From assembly GCA_964568975.1 (NCBI GenBank), contig CAZMSO010000013.1, positions 1 to 64,000 on the forward strand: a DNA stretch of 64,000 nt, given 5' to 3'. Shown here one piece after another: positions 15,891-25,011 of the stretch (positions are counted from its first letter, which is position 1; every line of letters begins with the position of its first letter). The DNA comes from CAZADA01 sp964568975 (GTDB lineage: Bacteria; Pseudomonadota; Alphaproteobacteria; Caulobacterales; Maricaulaceae). The translations under genes and the position numbers were made by a program. The notes under the pieces were generated by a model, which saw nothing but the letters and a program-made list of their open reading frames with translations, searched no databases and was not told the DNA's origin.

Positions 15891-16937
15891 CTAAGACGCC
15901 TCAACGCCCGTGCGGAAGGCCGACGGCGTTACGCCGGTGGCTTCTTTGAAAGCGCGATTGAACGGCCCCACGGAGCCAAAACCGCTGTCGAGGGCGATGG
16001 CGAGGATCGTGTCGTCGCGCCGGGCCGGCTCGCGCAGCAGCGTCTTCGCACGCTCCACACGGTGGTGGTTCAGCAACCGATTTAAGTTTGCGTACCCCAA
16101 GGGCCCCGTCACCGCCCGCGTGACCTTATAATCCGGCGCGCCCAACCGCTTGGAGAGCGCTAAGACCGTGAGATCCGGCGTCGTGTAGAGTTCTTCGTCA
16201 ATCAACACTTGCTTGAGCCGCGCCGCCAACGCTGTGTCTTCCGCCGTCGCCACGCGCGCCCGCGAGGCTGTGCGCGCGCGTTCGGGCAAGGGATGGGCTT
16301 CGCGAAAGCGCAACGCCAACGCGCCGGCCACGACCGCCAGCACCGCGCATGTGACGCGAATCCGATCCGCCCACTGGGCCGCCAACGTCCCCTCGGGCGC
16401 GCCGCTCACCCACACCACCGAGACCAACAAAAGGATGGCGTAACTGCCGGCGAAGACGAGCCGAAAGCGGCGTTCCCTCGGCTCGGGATAATCGCGGTAA
16501 TGATCAAACGTCTCCACAAACGCCAAGAACAACACAGCCGAGCTGGTCAGCGCATGGATGTTGGCGACCACACGCCACCCAGACTGGTCCGCCAGGGCCG
16601 GCGCCAGCGCGTTGAGGGCGTAGAGCCCCATGCCGGAGAGCGCTAAGACCGCCACCACCACCAGCGGCCAGGGCGTGGCGAACGGCGTGCGGTGAAACAG
16701 CGCCCGCGCGAGCAGCCACGACCAGCCGCAGGTCGTCATGCCCAGCAGCGCGAGGACAGTGGTGGCCGCAGCGCCGATATGCGGCCCGATGGTCGCGCGT
16801 GCGACGAACGCGACGATGGCGACGGCGAACACGACGAACACCGCCCGCGCCACCGTGCGCGGCCGCGCCATGGCCTCCGCCACAGAGCGCCGCCAGGGCG
16901 CGCCCTCACACACAGGGGCCATCGCTTTGTCGACCAT
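15891..16937 (-). CDS. Membrane-bound AraC-family transcriptional regulator
   Basis: A 348-residue protein with about six or seven hydrophobic segments in residues 30-215 and an AraC-type DNA-binding domain at about 240-345. The HTH half reads LTVLALSKRLGAPDYKVTRA and the second helix-turn-helix region TILAIALDSGFGSVGPFNRA, ending FKEATGVTPSAFR, the AraC signature. ATG 16937 has GGGAG upstream; a GTG ten codons earlier is in frame. It is divergent from the DUF2306 gene with only 127 bases between starts, so it probably regulates that gene in response to a membrane signal. Confidence 0.87.
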   Translation of the reverse strand: MVDKAMAPVCEGAPWRRSVAEAMARPRTVARAVFVVFAVAIVAFVARATIGPHIGAAATTVLALLGMTTCGWSWLLARALFHRTPFATPWPLVVVAVLALSGMGLYALNALAPALADQSGWRVVANIHALTSSAVLFLAFVETFDHYRDYPEPRERRFRLVFAGSYAILLLVSVVWVSGAPEGTLAAQWADRIRVTCAVLAVVAGALALRFREAHPLPERARTASRARVATAEDTALAARLKQVLIDEELYTTPDLTVLALSKRLGAPDYKVTRAVTGPLGYANLNRLLNHHRVERAKTLLREPARRDDTILAIALDSGFGSVGPFNRAFKEATGVTPSAFRTGVEAS

Positions 16938-17064
16938 CGCCGGCGCTCCCGGGCCACTGGCAACCACGCGTCAAAATGATCGCCGATTTCCAAATCGGCA
17001 AGACGCGCCAAGCGGTTTCCGCGCCCCGTCGTGGCGTCGCCGACCTCACGCACGGAGTATGGGT

Positions 17065-17991
17065 ATGATTGCAGAACCGACCCTTCACACGTCTCACGCG
17101 CCGGTTCGCGGGCCGGAGAACGCCGCCGCGTCCCCAGCCGCGTCCCGAGCCGCGTCCCGAGCCGCGTTAGGGGCCGGGCCTGATCCGAGCCGGCCGGAGC
17201 GGACCGCGCGTGCAGACCGCTTGCTGCGCCGGATGGGCGTGGTCTGGTTCGCCGTCGCGGCCATCGGGCAGATCGGCTTTGTCTATTTCATCATCGCTTA
17301 TTTCGGCCGGCGCACGGTGGCGGGGGATTTCGCCCGTTGGAACGAAAAGCCGCTGATCGACGGCCACATTGAGGGCGATGGCCCAGGCAACGTCATGTTC
17401 ATCAGCCATGCGCTGCTGGCGGCGGTGATCACGCTGGGCGGCCTGCTGCAGCTGATCCCGCAGATCCGCGCGCGCGCGCCCTGGTTTCACCGGTGGACAG
17501 GCCGCGTCTTCGCCGTCATCGCGATTTTCATGGCGATTGGCGGCATCTGGCTCGCTTGGGTGCGCGGCACGCGCTTGTCCGATGTCTCCGCCATCGCCAT
17601 CACCCTCAACGCGCTGTTGATCCTGTGGTTCGTCGGCGTCGCGTGGCGCTTCGCTCTCGCCCGCAAAATCGACGCCCACCGCCGCTGGGCCATGCGCGCG
17701 TTTCTCGCGGTCAACGGCGTGTGGTTCTTGCGCGTGGGGATTATGGCGTGGGTGCTGTTAAACCAAGGCCCGCGGTGGATGGACCGAACGCTGTCGGGCC
17801 CCGCTGACATCGGGCTTGTCTTCGGGTGCTATCTGATCCCCTTGGCGATGCTCGAGATTTATTTCGCCGCGCAACGCAGCCAGACAGCCGCGCCGAAGCA
17901 CGTCGCCGCGGGGCTGCTCGCCGTGATGACGCTGATTACGGCCGTGGGCGTGTTCGGAACCATCGCCTTTATGTGGGGACCTTACATCTGA
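17065..17991 (+). CDS. DUF2306 multi-pass membrane protein
   Basis: A 308-residue protein with about seven membrane helices after an Ala/Pro-rich 50-residue N-terminus. DUF2306 features: ISHALLAAVITLGGLLQLIP, the WFHRWTGRVFAVIAIFMAIG helix start, and DAHRRWAMRAFLAVNGVWFL. Conserved His residues in the helices suggest heme or quinone contact, but the family function is not established. ATG 17065 has CGGAG 7 bases upstream; ATG 17059 is an alternative. It is divergent from the membrane AraC regulator. Confidence 0.82.
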   Translation: MIAEPTLHTSHAPVRGPENAAASPAASRAASRAALGAGPDPSRPERTARADRLLRRMGVVWFAVAAIGQIGFVYFIIAYFGRRTVAGDFARWNEKPLIDGHIEGDGPGNVMFISHALLAAVITLGGLLQLIPQIRARAPWFHRWTGRVFAVIAIFMAIGGIWLAWVRGTRLSDVSAIAITLNALLILWFVGVAWRFALARKIDAHRRWAMRAFLAVNGVWFLRVGIMAWVLLNQGPRWMDRTLSGPADIGLVFGCYLIPLAMLEIYFAAQRSQTAAPKHVAAGLLAVMTLITAVGVFGTIAFMWGPYI

Positions 17992-18007
17992 TGCGGCGTG
18001 GCGGCGC

Positions 18008-18062
18008 GCGCGGGGCGGGTGAGCGCGCGGCGGGTGAGCGCGGGGCGGGTGAGCGCGCGGCG
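18008..18062. repeat. 15-bp GC-only tandem repeat
   Basis: Three full 15-base units, GCGCGGGGCGGGTGA, GCGCGCGGCGGGTGA and GCGCGGGGCGGGTGA at 18008-18052, then a partial fourth to about 18062. Alternate units differ at one position. The array fills the space between the DUF2306 stop and the 3' end of the tRNA gene. There are no spacers, so this is not CRISPR. Confidence 0.85.
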
Positions 18063-18081
18063 TCGACGCGGCCGCGGCCGA

Positions 18082-18155
<74 letters not shown>

Positions 18156-18255
18156 AAATCGCCCCCGATACGTGCGTGAGCAACCGACAGCCTGGCGGAG
18201 GAACAATCACGATGCGCGGTCAAGAGCAAGCGCAGCCGCATGCGGTCGGCGCGTG

Positions 18256-20004
18256 ATGCGCGCGCGGCGCGCGACGGCGCGCGGGGCGGGCCTCCGGTCT
18301 CCAGCGCTTGCGGGTTTCGGGCTCATCGCGGCGCTCAGCGCGCTCGCCCACGCAGCGGCCGCTCAAACCACGCCGCCCCCCTCGCCAGGCCGTTTCGCGG
18401 CTGTGATCAGCGTGGAGGACTACGACGCGGCGTTAGGCCCCGCGCGCGGCGCGGCCGCGGACGGGGCGTTCATGGGCGATGCCTTTGCGGACGCCGGCTA
18501 TCAGGTGCGCCAGTTCCCCGACGCGACAGCCGGGGATGTGCGGCGCGCGGCGTTTTGGCTGGCGGAGAACCTCGCCGCCGCCGGCGCGGACGCTCTTGGC
18601 GCGGCCTATTTCACAGGCCACGCGGCAGTGGTGAACAACCGCACTTACCTCCTTGGGCGCGACGCAGCGGCGGTCTCCACGCGCGCCCTGGCGGCGAGCG
18701 GAACGCCCGCGGACGTGTTCGCACGCGCGCTGAGCGACACTGACGCAGCGAGCCTGGTTCTCATCGACGCCAGCGCCCGCCACCGAGCCGGCGAGCCGCT
18801 GGGTTTGCCGCGCGGTCTCGCCGCGTTCGACCCGCCGCCGCGGGGGGTGGTGATTTTCGACAACGCGCCCGGCGCCGCCGCGCCGGGCCGGGGCGCGGGC
18901 GTGTCGCCTTTTGCGTCAGCGACGGCGGCGCTCCTCGTCGCGCCGGAGCCTCCGCGTACGGCGCTGCGGGCGTTTCGCCAACGCGTCTATGAAGAGAGTC
19001 TGGGCTGGCGGTCGCCATGGATCAGCGGCCGGCTGCCGGCGCGGATGCGCTTGAGCGCCGCGCCCGCGACGCCGAGCCTTCGGGGCGAGCCGCGCGCGCC
19101 CGCCCGCGACGTCTTGTTCGTCACCACGCGGCGCGTGGCCGCGCCAGCGCCGCCGGTGGCGTCTCACACCGCCGAGCGCGGGCGCGAAGCCGTCGCCGGC
19201 GCGCGGGCGGTGGTGTTCACGGCGGAGGCCGACGCGTTCACCAGCCGGGGATGGGCGCGCGCCGACGGCGTTGAATTCATTGGGAAGGCGGCGTTTCGCG
19301 CCGAGCTGCGCGGCGCGGCCGTGATGATTTACGTCCATGATTCAGGGACGTCTTTGCGCGCGGCGGCCCAAGAGGCTGGCGATTTCGCCGCGGGCGTCGG
19401 CCTGGGCGGACGCACGATCGCGTTTGCCTGGCCGTCTTTGGACGAACGCACCGCCGTCGCGCGCCGGCGCGACGCCGCCGCGGCGGAACAGGCCGCAGCC
19501 GCCCTCGCGGAGCTGGTGGACGCGGTCCGCGCCGCCGACGCGGGGGAACTCAACATTGCCGGTTACGGCGTGGGCGCGCGGAGTGTTTTGGGCGCGTTAG
19601 AGCTGCTGCGGGCGCGCCGCCAACCGCCGCCGGCGGACGCTGCGCCGGCCCCGCCACCCGTGCTGCACACTGTGCTGATTGCGCCCGATGTCCCACCCGC
19701 GCGGCGGATGGACCGATTGCGCGCGCTGGCGGACATGGCCACGATCGTGACTGTGGTCACTGTCGCTGAGGACCCCGGCGGCGCGGACGCGTCAGCGTCT
19801 GCATCGCCGGCGGCGTGGATGCTGGACGCGCGCGAGGCGGGGGTCTCGCTTCTTGAAATTGACGGCGACCCGACCACGCCCGCACCGCGCACGCCGGAGC
19901 TTTGGCGACGGCTCAGCCCGGCCGTCAGCGGTTTCGCGGCGGCGACGCCTGTGACGCCGCCGCCCTTGCGGGACGCCATCGCGCCGAGCGCCCCAAAGCC
20001 TTAA
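18256..20004 (+). CDS. Exported fusion of a caspase-like domain and a DUF900 alpha/beta-hydrolase domain, both apparently inactive
   Basis: A 582-residue protein. Residues about 14-37 are a signal peptide (LAGFGLIAALSALAHAAAAQ). Residues about 46-185 resemble a caspase/metacaspase p20 fold: RFAAVISVEDYDAAL, then ARGAAADGAFMGDAFADAGY, AAYFTGHAAVVNNRTYLLG and LVLIDASARH. The dyad His122 is present, but the usual DAC(R) cysteine position is Ser173. Residues about 285-560 resemble DUF900: VMIYVHDSGTSL in place of VHGFN, IAFAWPS, the nucleophile elbow GYGVG at 436-440 where GxSxG is expected, and LIAPDVPPARRMD. Both nucleophiles therefore look lost. ATG 18256 was chosen since earlier codons overlap the tRNA. 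It stands alone; a binding or scaffold role outside the cytoplasm is my inference. Confidence 0.7.
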   Translation: MRARRATARGAGLRSPALAGFGLIAALSALAHAAAAQTTPPPSPGRFAAVISVEDYDAALGPARGAAADGAFMGDAFADAGYQVRQFPDATAGDVRRAAFWLAENLAAAGADALGAAYFTGHAAVVNNRTYLLGRDAAAVSTRALAASGTPADVFARALSDTDAASLVLIDASARHRAGEPLGLPRGLAAFDPPPRGVVIFDNAPGAAAPGRGAGVSPFASATAALLVAPEPPRTALRAFRQRVYEESLGWRSPWISGRLPARMRLSAAPATPSLRGEPRAPARDVLFVTTRRVAAPAPPVASHTAERGREAVAGARAVVFTAEADAFTSRGWARADGVEFIGKAAFRAELRGAAVMIYVHDSGTSLRAAAQEAGDFAAGVGLGGRTIAFAWPSLDERTAVARRRDAAAAEQAAAALAELVDAVRAADAGELNIAGYGVGARSVLGALELLRARRQPPPADAAPAPPPVLHTVLIAPDVPPARRMDRLRALADMATIVTVVTVAEDPGGADASASASPAAWMLDAREAGVSLLEIDGDPTTPAPRTPELWRRLSPAVSGFAAATPVTPPPLRDAIAPSAPKP

Positions 20005-20110
20005 GCGCGCGCGCCAGGGATCGCGCGCGCCGCACGCCCCCGCGGACGGAGGTCTTGACGCGAGCCGCCGCGCGGCCCCTCTCTATGCCGAGGTGATTGA
20101 AGGACCTCCG

Positions 20111-21754
20111 ATGTCAGACGACGCCGCCGCCCCGGACACGCATGTGAACGCGCGTGCGGATGAGTGGGAGAAAGCCCACGCCGCGTGGGAGGCCTCTGCG
20201 GCGAGGGCGCTGAAGGGCGCAGCGCTCGCGACGCTTGTGCGCCACACCGATGATGGGCTTGTCCGCGGCCCGCTGATGACCATCCGCAACCGACCCCGCG
20301 CCGCCGACGCCGACGCCGCGATCCGCACCCCCCACCCGGGCCAAGCGGGCCTGGCGTGGCGCTGGGATGTGCGCGCAGATATTGCTCATGGCGATGCGGC
20401 GCTGGCAAACGCGCTGATACTGGAGGCGTTGGAGGGGGGCGCGACGTCTGTCGAGCTCACGCTCGACCCCGGGGGGAACCAGGGCGCGGCGGTGGCGCGC
20501 CTGAGCGATGTCGCGCGCGCTCTTAAGGGGGTTGTGCTTACCATCGCGCCGGTGTCGCTCGCCGTTTCCGCCGACGCGGATTTCCGCGACGCCGCCGCGG
20601 CGGCGGCCCTTGTGAGCGCGCAGCTGACTCAGAACGCTGCGCCGGATGCGCCGCCGCGCGCGGCGCTCAATCTCGATCCGCTTGGCGTGTTGGCGCGCGC
20701 GGGCGCGAGCGCGCGGGGACCGGCCGCGGATCTCGCGGACGCCGGCGCGTGGGCCGCATGGGCTGAGGCGTCGCCGCTTGACGCCACGGCGTTGCGCGCG
20801 GATGGCCGCGTGGCGCATGACGCCGGCGGGACCGAAGCCCAAGAGCTGGCGTGGACGCTGGCGTGCGCGGCCGCTTATGCGCGCGCCGGCTGCGCTGCGG
20901 GCCTGACGGCGGATCAGGCGCTGGGGCAGATCACGCTGGCTGTGACGGCCGATACGGATGTGCATCTGACGATTGCGAAACTGCGGGCGCTGCGCCGTCT
21001 GTGGGCCCGGCTTTGCGCCGCCTTCAGCGCCGCGACGCCGGCGCGCGTTCACGCATTCGCCGCGTGGCGCATGCTCACGCGTGACGATCCGTGGACGAAC
21101 ATCATCCGCACCAGCGTCGCGGGCTTCGCCGCAGCCGTGGGCGGGGCCGACGTCATCACCCTTCCCGCCTGGACAGAGGCGGGCCGCGACCGCTGGGGAC
21201 CGCCCACGGCCGAGGCCCGGCGGATCGCGCGCAATCAACAGCTGATTTTGCAAGATGAGGCGCATTTGGCCCGCGTCGCCGATCCCGCCGCGGGAGCATT
21301 CCACCATGAAGCCGTGACTGATGGGCTCGCGCGCGCCGCCTGGCGCGGCTTCCAAGAAATCGAGCGGGCGGGCGGGGCGGTCGCGGCGCTTGCGTCTGGT
21401 GGCCTGCAAACGGACATCGCGACCACAGCGGCGCGGCGCGCGGCGCGGATCGCGCAGGGCGCGCAGCCGATTATTGGCGTGACCCTCCACCGCGACGCTG
21501 ACCCGCGGCCGGTTCCGCGCCACCCGGCCCCGACGCCCGCCCCCTCGGCGGCGCCGTCCGCGCCCGGCGCGACTGGGGCGGCCCCGCCAGCGTCAAGCGC
21601 GCCGGAGGTTCTGATTCCGATGGCTCTCGAGGGGGCGGCGTGGGCGGCGTTGCGTCCGTCAGACGGCGCGCGCACGGAGGTCGCCGCGCTGGCGGCGCGC
21701 CGGCTCGCTGAGCCCCATGAACCGGTCGCACGCCCCGAGGATCGGGACGGTTGA
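20111..21754 (+). CDS. mutA: Methylmalonyl-CoA mutase small (alpha-like) subunit
   Basis: A 547-residue partner of the B12-dependent mutase that interconverts methylmalonyl-CoA and succinyl-CoA in propionate and odd-chain/branched metabolism. The mutase barrel is recognisable from GLAWRWDVRADIAHGDAALA, FAAWRMLTRDDPWTNIIRTS and ADVITLPAWTEA, then RIARNQQLILQDEAHLARVA. The C-terminal B12 module is much reduced: after RAARIAQGAQPIIGVTLHRD come a Pro/Ala linker and about 50 residues with no DxHxxG motif. This fits the catalytically silent subunit of heterodimeric mutases. Start ATG 20111 follows AAGGA. mutB begins 11 bases downstream. Confidence 0.92.
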   Translation: MSDDAAAPDTHVNARADEWEKAHAAWEASAARALKGAALATLVRHTDDGLVRGPLMTIRNRPRAADADAAIRTPHPGQAGLAWRWDVRADIAHGDAALANALILEALEGGATSVELTLDPGGNQGAAVARLSDVARALKGVVLTIAPVSLAVSADADFRDAAAAAALVSAQLTQNAAPDAPPRAALNLDPLGVLARAGASARGPAADLADAGAWAAWAEASPLDATALRADGRVAHDAGGTEAQELAWTLACAAAYARAGCAAGLTADQALGQITLAVTADTDVHLTIAKLRALRRLWARLCAAFSAATPARVHAFAAWRMLTRDDPWTNIIRTSVAGFAAAVGGADVITLPAWTEAGRDRWGPPTAEARRIARNQQLILQDEAHLARVADPAAGAFHHEAVTDGLARAAWRGFQEIERAGGAVAALASGGLQTDIATTAARRAARIAQGAQPIIGVTLHRDADPRPVPRHPAPTPAPSAAPSAPGATGAAPPASSAPEVLIPMALEGAAWAALRPSDGARTEVAALAARRLAEPHEPVARPEDRDG

Positions 21755-21764
21755 GGACGCGCCC

Positions 21765-23963
21765 ATGACGACTAATCCTTCCGCACCACCATCGCCGGAT
21801 TTCACCACGCTCGATTACGATGCCGCGGGCGCTCTGGCCGCATCCAAGGGGCGTGAAGCATCGGGGGCGCGCGACCAGGCCGTCGAGCCTTGGGCGACGC
21901 CTGAAGGGATCGCGGTCACGCCCGCCTATGGCCCGGATGACGCGCCGGCGGAGGCGGCGACGGCGATGCCCGGCGCAGCGCCCTTCGTGCGCGGGCCCTA
22001 CCCCACCATGTATGTCCAGCGGCCCTGGACCATCCGTCAGTATGCGGGCTTTTCCACGGCCGAGGAGTCCAACGCGTTTTATCGCGCCAACCTGGCGGCG
22101 GGCCAAAAGGGCCTCTCCATCGCCTTCGATCTCGCGACCCATCGCGGCTATGACAGCGATCATCCGCGCGTCGTCGGCGACGTCGGCATGGCGGGCGTGG
22201 CGGTCGATTCCATTCTCGACATGCAAACTCTGTTTGATCAGATCCCGCTTGATCAGATGTCGGTGTCGATGACTATGAACGGCGCCGTCGCGCCGATACT
22301 GGCGCTGTTTATCGTCGCGGGAGAAGAACAAGGCGTTGCGCCCGAAACGCTGTCAGGCACAATTCAAAACGACATCCTCAAAGAGTTTCTGGTCCGCAAC
22401 ACTTACATTTATCCGCCGCAGCCCTCCTTGCGCATTATCGCCGACATTTTCGCCTACACCGCTGCGCGCATGCCACGCTTCAACTCGATTTCGATTTCCG
22501 GCTATCACATGCAAGAAGCCGGCGCGACAGCCGACCTTGAACTCGCCTACACGATCGCAGACGGCCTGGAATACATCCGCGCCGGCCGCGACGCGGGCCT
22601 CGCGGTCGATGATTTCGCCCCGCGCCTGTCCTTCTTCTTCGGGATCGGCATGAATTTCTTCATGGAGGTCGCGAAGCTGCGCGCGGCGCGCCTGCTGTGG
22701 TGCGCGCTTGTGGCTGAACACTTCGCGCCTCAGTCGGACAAGTCGCTGATGCTGCGCACCCACTGTCAAACCTCCGGCTGGAGCCTCGCTGCCGCGGATG
22801 TGTTCAACAATGTCGCGCGCACCGCCGTGGAGGCGATGGCGGCCGTCGATGGCGGGACCCAAAGCCTTCACACCAACAGCTTGGATGAAGCCTTGGCGTT
22901 GCCCTCCGCGTTCGCGGCGCGGATTGCGCGCAACACCCAGCTTTTGCTGCACACTGAAGCCCATATGGCCGACACCATCGATCCCTGGGGCGGCAGTTTT
23001 TATGTGGAGCGGCTGACCGCTGACCTCGCGGCGCGGGCGCGCGCGCACATCGCAGACGTCGAGGCGGCTGGCGGCATGGCGCGCGCCATCGATGAGCGCC
23101 TGCCCCAGCAGCGCATTGAGGAGGCCGCCGCGCGCACCCAAGCGCGCATTGACTCCGGGCGCCAGCCCATCATCGGCGTCAATGTGTTCCAGCCCGACAC
23201 GGATGACGACGTGCCGGTCCTTAAAGTCGACAACGCCGAGGTTCGCGCCGCCCAGATCGCGCGGCTGAAACGCCTGCGCGCTGAACGCGACGATGCGGCT
23301 GTGGAGGCCGCGCTCACAGCGCTGACGAACGGCGCCGCCGGCGACGGCAATCTCTTAGCCCTGTGCGTGGACGCAGCGCGCGCGCGCGCTACCGTGGGCG
23401 AGATGAGCGGCGCTATGGAGGCGGTGTTCGCCCGCCATCGCGCCGCGCCTGCGGCCATCAAGGGCGTCTACGCCCGGGAGAGCGGGGAGACCGAGGCCGT
23501 AAAGGCCGCGCGCGCCGGCGCCGACGCCTTCCGCGAACGCCATGGCCGCGCGCCCAAAATCATGATTGCCAAAATGGGTCAAGACGGCCATGACCGCGGG
23601 CAAAAAGTCGTCGCCTCCGCCTATGCGGATCTGGGCTGGGAGGTGGTGATCGGTCCGCTCTTCCAAACGCCGGAGGAAGCCGCCGCCCAAGCCGTGGAGG
23701 AGGATGTGCATGTCGTGGCCGCCTCCAGCCTCGCGGCGGGGCATTTGACGCTGGTGCCGGCGTTGCGCAACGCGCTCGGGCGTTTGGGGCGTGAGGACAT
23801 CACCACCATTGTCGGCGGCGTGATCCCGCCGGACGATGTGGGCGTGCTGCGCCAAATGGGGGCCGCGGCTGTGTTCGGCCCCGGCTCCAGCATTGCAGAG
23901 GCGGCTGTCGCGCTTCTGGAGATCCTCGGCCCCCGCCTTGAGACCCGCGAGCCGGCGCAGTGA
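21765..23963 (+). CDS. mutB: Methylmalonyl-CoA mutase large (catalytic) subunit
   Basis: A 732-residue adenosylcobalamin enzyme. The TIM barrel (about 60-560) has the substrate-tunnel text RGPYPTMYVQRPWTIRQYAG and MSVSMTMNGAVAPILALFIV, and RTHCQTSGWSLAAADVFNN. The C-terminal cobalamin domain has GQDGHDRGQKVVASAYADLG with the Co-ligand His at about 609, then VVAASSLAAGHLTLVP and GGVIPPDDV. All expected motifs are intact. ATG 21765 has GAGGA upstream; an earlier ATG at 21717 would overlap mutA by 38 bases. Neither the epimerase nor the MeaB chaperone gene is in the window. Confidence 0.97.
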   Translation: MTTNPSAPPSPDFTTLDYDAAGALAASKGREASGARDQAVEPWATPEGIAVTPAYGPDDAPAEAATAMPGAAPFVRGPYPTMYVQRPWTIRQYAGFSTAEESNAFYRANLAAGQKGLSIAFDLATHRGYDSDHPRVVGDVGMAGVAVDSILDMQTLFDQIPLDQMSVSMTMNGAVAPILALFIVAGEEQGVAPETLSGTIQNDILKEFLVRNTYIYPPQPSLRIIADIFAYTAARMPRFNSISISGYHMQEAGATADLELAYTIADGLEYIRAGRDAGLAVDDFAPRLSFFFGIGMNFFMEVAKLRAARLLWCALVAEHFAPQSDKSLMLRTHCQTSGWSLAAADVFNNVARTAVEAMAAVDGGTQSLHTNSLDEALALPSAFAARIARNTQLLLHTEAHMADTIDPWGGSFYVERLTADLAARARAHIADVEAAGGMARAIDERLPQQRIEEAAARTQARIDSGRQPIIGVNVFQPDTDDDVPVLKVDNAEVRAAQIARLKRLRAERDDAAVEAALTALTNGAAGDGNLLALCVDAARARATVGEMSGAMEAVFARHRAAPAAIKGVYARESGETEAVKAARAGADAFRERHGRAPKIMIAKMGQDGHDRGQKVVASAYADLGWEVVIGPLFQTPEEAAAQAVEEDVHVVAASSLAAGHLTLVPALRNALGRLGREDITTIVGGVIPPDDVGVLRQMGAAAVFGPGSSIAEAAVALLEILGPRLETREPAQ

Positions 23964-24001
23964 GCGCGCGCGCCGCAAGCGATTTGTACTAGAGCGGCCC
24001 C

Positions 24002-24572
24002 ATGGCCGCGCCGTTGACTTCCCACGCCCGTTACACCTTCACGGTGGAGGACGTGATCACCCTGAGCCGGCAGGGCTTTTTTCGGCTGCATGACCAAGAT
24101 TGAGCCGCCGGCGGGGCAGATTGATGACGCGCCGAACAACGGCCCACGCCACATCCGGTGGAACATGCGCATCAGCGCGTGGCTTCACGAAACCCTGTTG
24201 AGCTCGCCGTTCAACATCGTCGTCGACAAAGTGCTGAACCTGCCGCCCATAAACGCGCCAAGCCCGGACTTCTACGTCGTCCCCAAGGCCATTGCGTTGG
24301 AGGACCTGAACCGGCCGGAGGTGTCGCTCCTGATCGACGTTGCCGACATGTCGCTTTCGACCGATCTCGGTCTCAAAGCGCGGATCTCGAGCGGCGCGGG
24401 CGTCCGCGAACACTGGGTCGTGGACTGCGCGAGCCGGCGCGTGCTCGTCCATCGGCTCACAGAGACCAGCGATTATAGCGTTCCCGCCGTCATCGGCGCG
24501 GAAGAGACCGCCGAGGCGCATCACATCGACGGCCTCAGGCTCCGGCTCGCCGACCTTGAGGGTCTCGCCTGA
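24002..24572 (+). pseudogene. Uma2-family (DUF820) endonuclease-like gene with a +1 frameshift
   Basis: The frame from ATG 24002 encodes ARYTFTVEDVITLSRQGFF, a normal Uma2 N-terminus, but stops at 24103. The rest of the family (KIEPPAGQIDDAPNNGPRH, SPDFYVV, LLIDVADMSLSTD, GLKARISSGAGVREHWVVD) continues one frame over, open to 24572. Removing one T from the T6 run at 24077-24082 joins the two halves and gives the spacing expected between the RQG and PRH elements. So the gene is one base too long: a pseudogene, a slippage site or a sequencing error. The PD-(D/E)xK-type residues Asp and Lys are visible; the usual Glu of the third motif is Asp (LLIDVAD). The function of Uma2 proteins is uncertain; a nuclease fold is known. 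Confidence 0.72.
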
Positions 24573-24661
24573 CCGCATCCCCGCGTCAGGCAAGGACGCG
24601 TTCGTGAATCGGCGCCATACTGCGTTCGACCGCACGAGGGTCGAGACGCAGAGGGCGCGCC

Positions 24662-24985
24662 ATGATCATCACCACCACCCCCAGCATTGAGCGGCGTCCC
24701 GTGCGCGCCCATTGCGGCGTCGTGATCGGGGAAGCAATCTTGGGCGCCAACATCTTGCGGGATTTTTTCGCCGGCATTCGCGACATTGTCGGCGGTCGGT
24801 CGGAGGCTTATGAGAAATCCATTCGCGAAGCCCGCACCATCGCGTTCAAAGAAATGCAGGACGAAGCCGAGAAATTGGGCGCGAACGCCATTCTTGGCGT
24901 CGACATCGACTATGAAGTGATCGGCGAAAACGGCTCAATGATGCTGGTGTCTGTCTCTGGCACCGCCGTGGTCGTGGACGAGTGA
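24662..24985 (+). CDS. YbjQ/UPF0145 family protein
   Basis: A 107-residue protein of the YbjQ family, once called heavy-metal-binding domain proteins, which form pentamers or decamers of unknown role. Family motifs: GVVIGEAILGANILRDFFAG, then IRDIVGGRSEAYEKSIREAR and EKLGANAILGVDIDYEVIG, ending MLVSVSGTAVVV. Length is normal. It is monocistronic, with the next gene convergent. No metal-binding cysteine cluster is visible beyond one Cys near residue 18. Confidence 0.92.
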   Translation: MIITTTPSIERRPVRAHCGVVIGEAILGANILRDFFAGIRDIVGGRSEAYEKSIREARTIAFKEMQDEAEKLGANAILGVDIDYEVIGENGSMMLVSVSGTAVVVDE

Positions 24986-25011
24986 GTCGAACGCCGCGTG
25001 GCAAACGGCGC

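Noticed and set aside
18008..18062. CRISPR array
   Set aside because: The 15-base repeats are directly adjacent without spacers and no cas gene is near.
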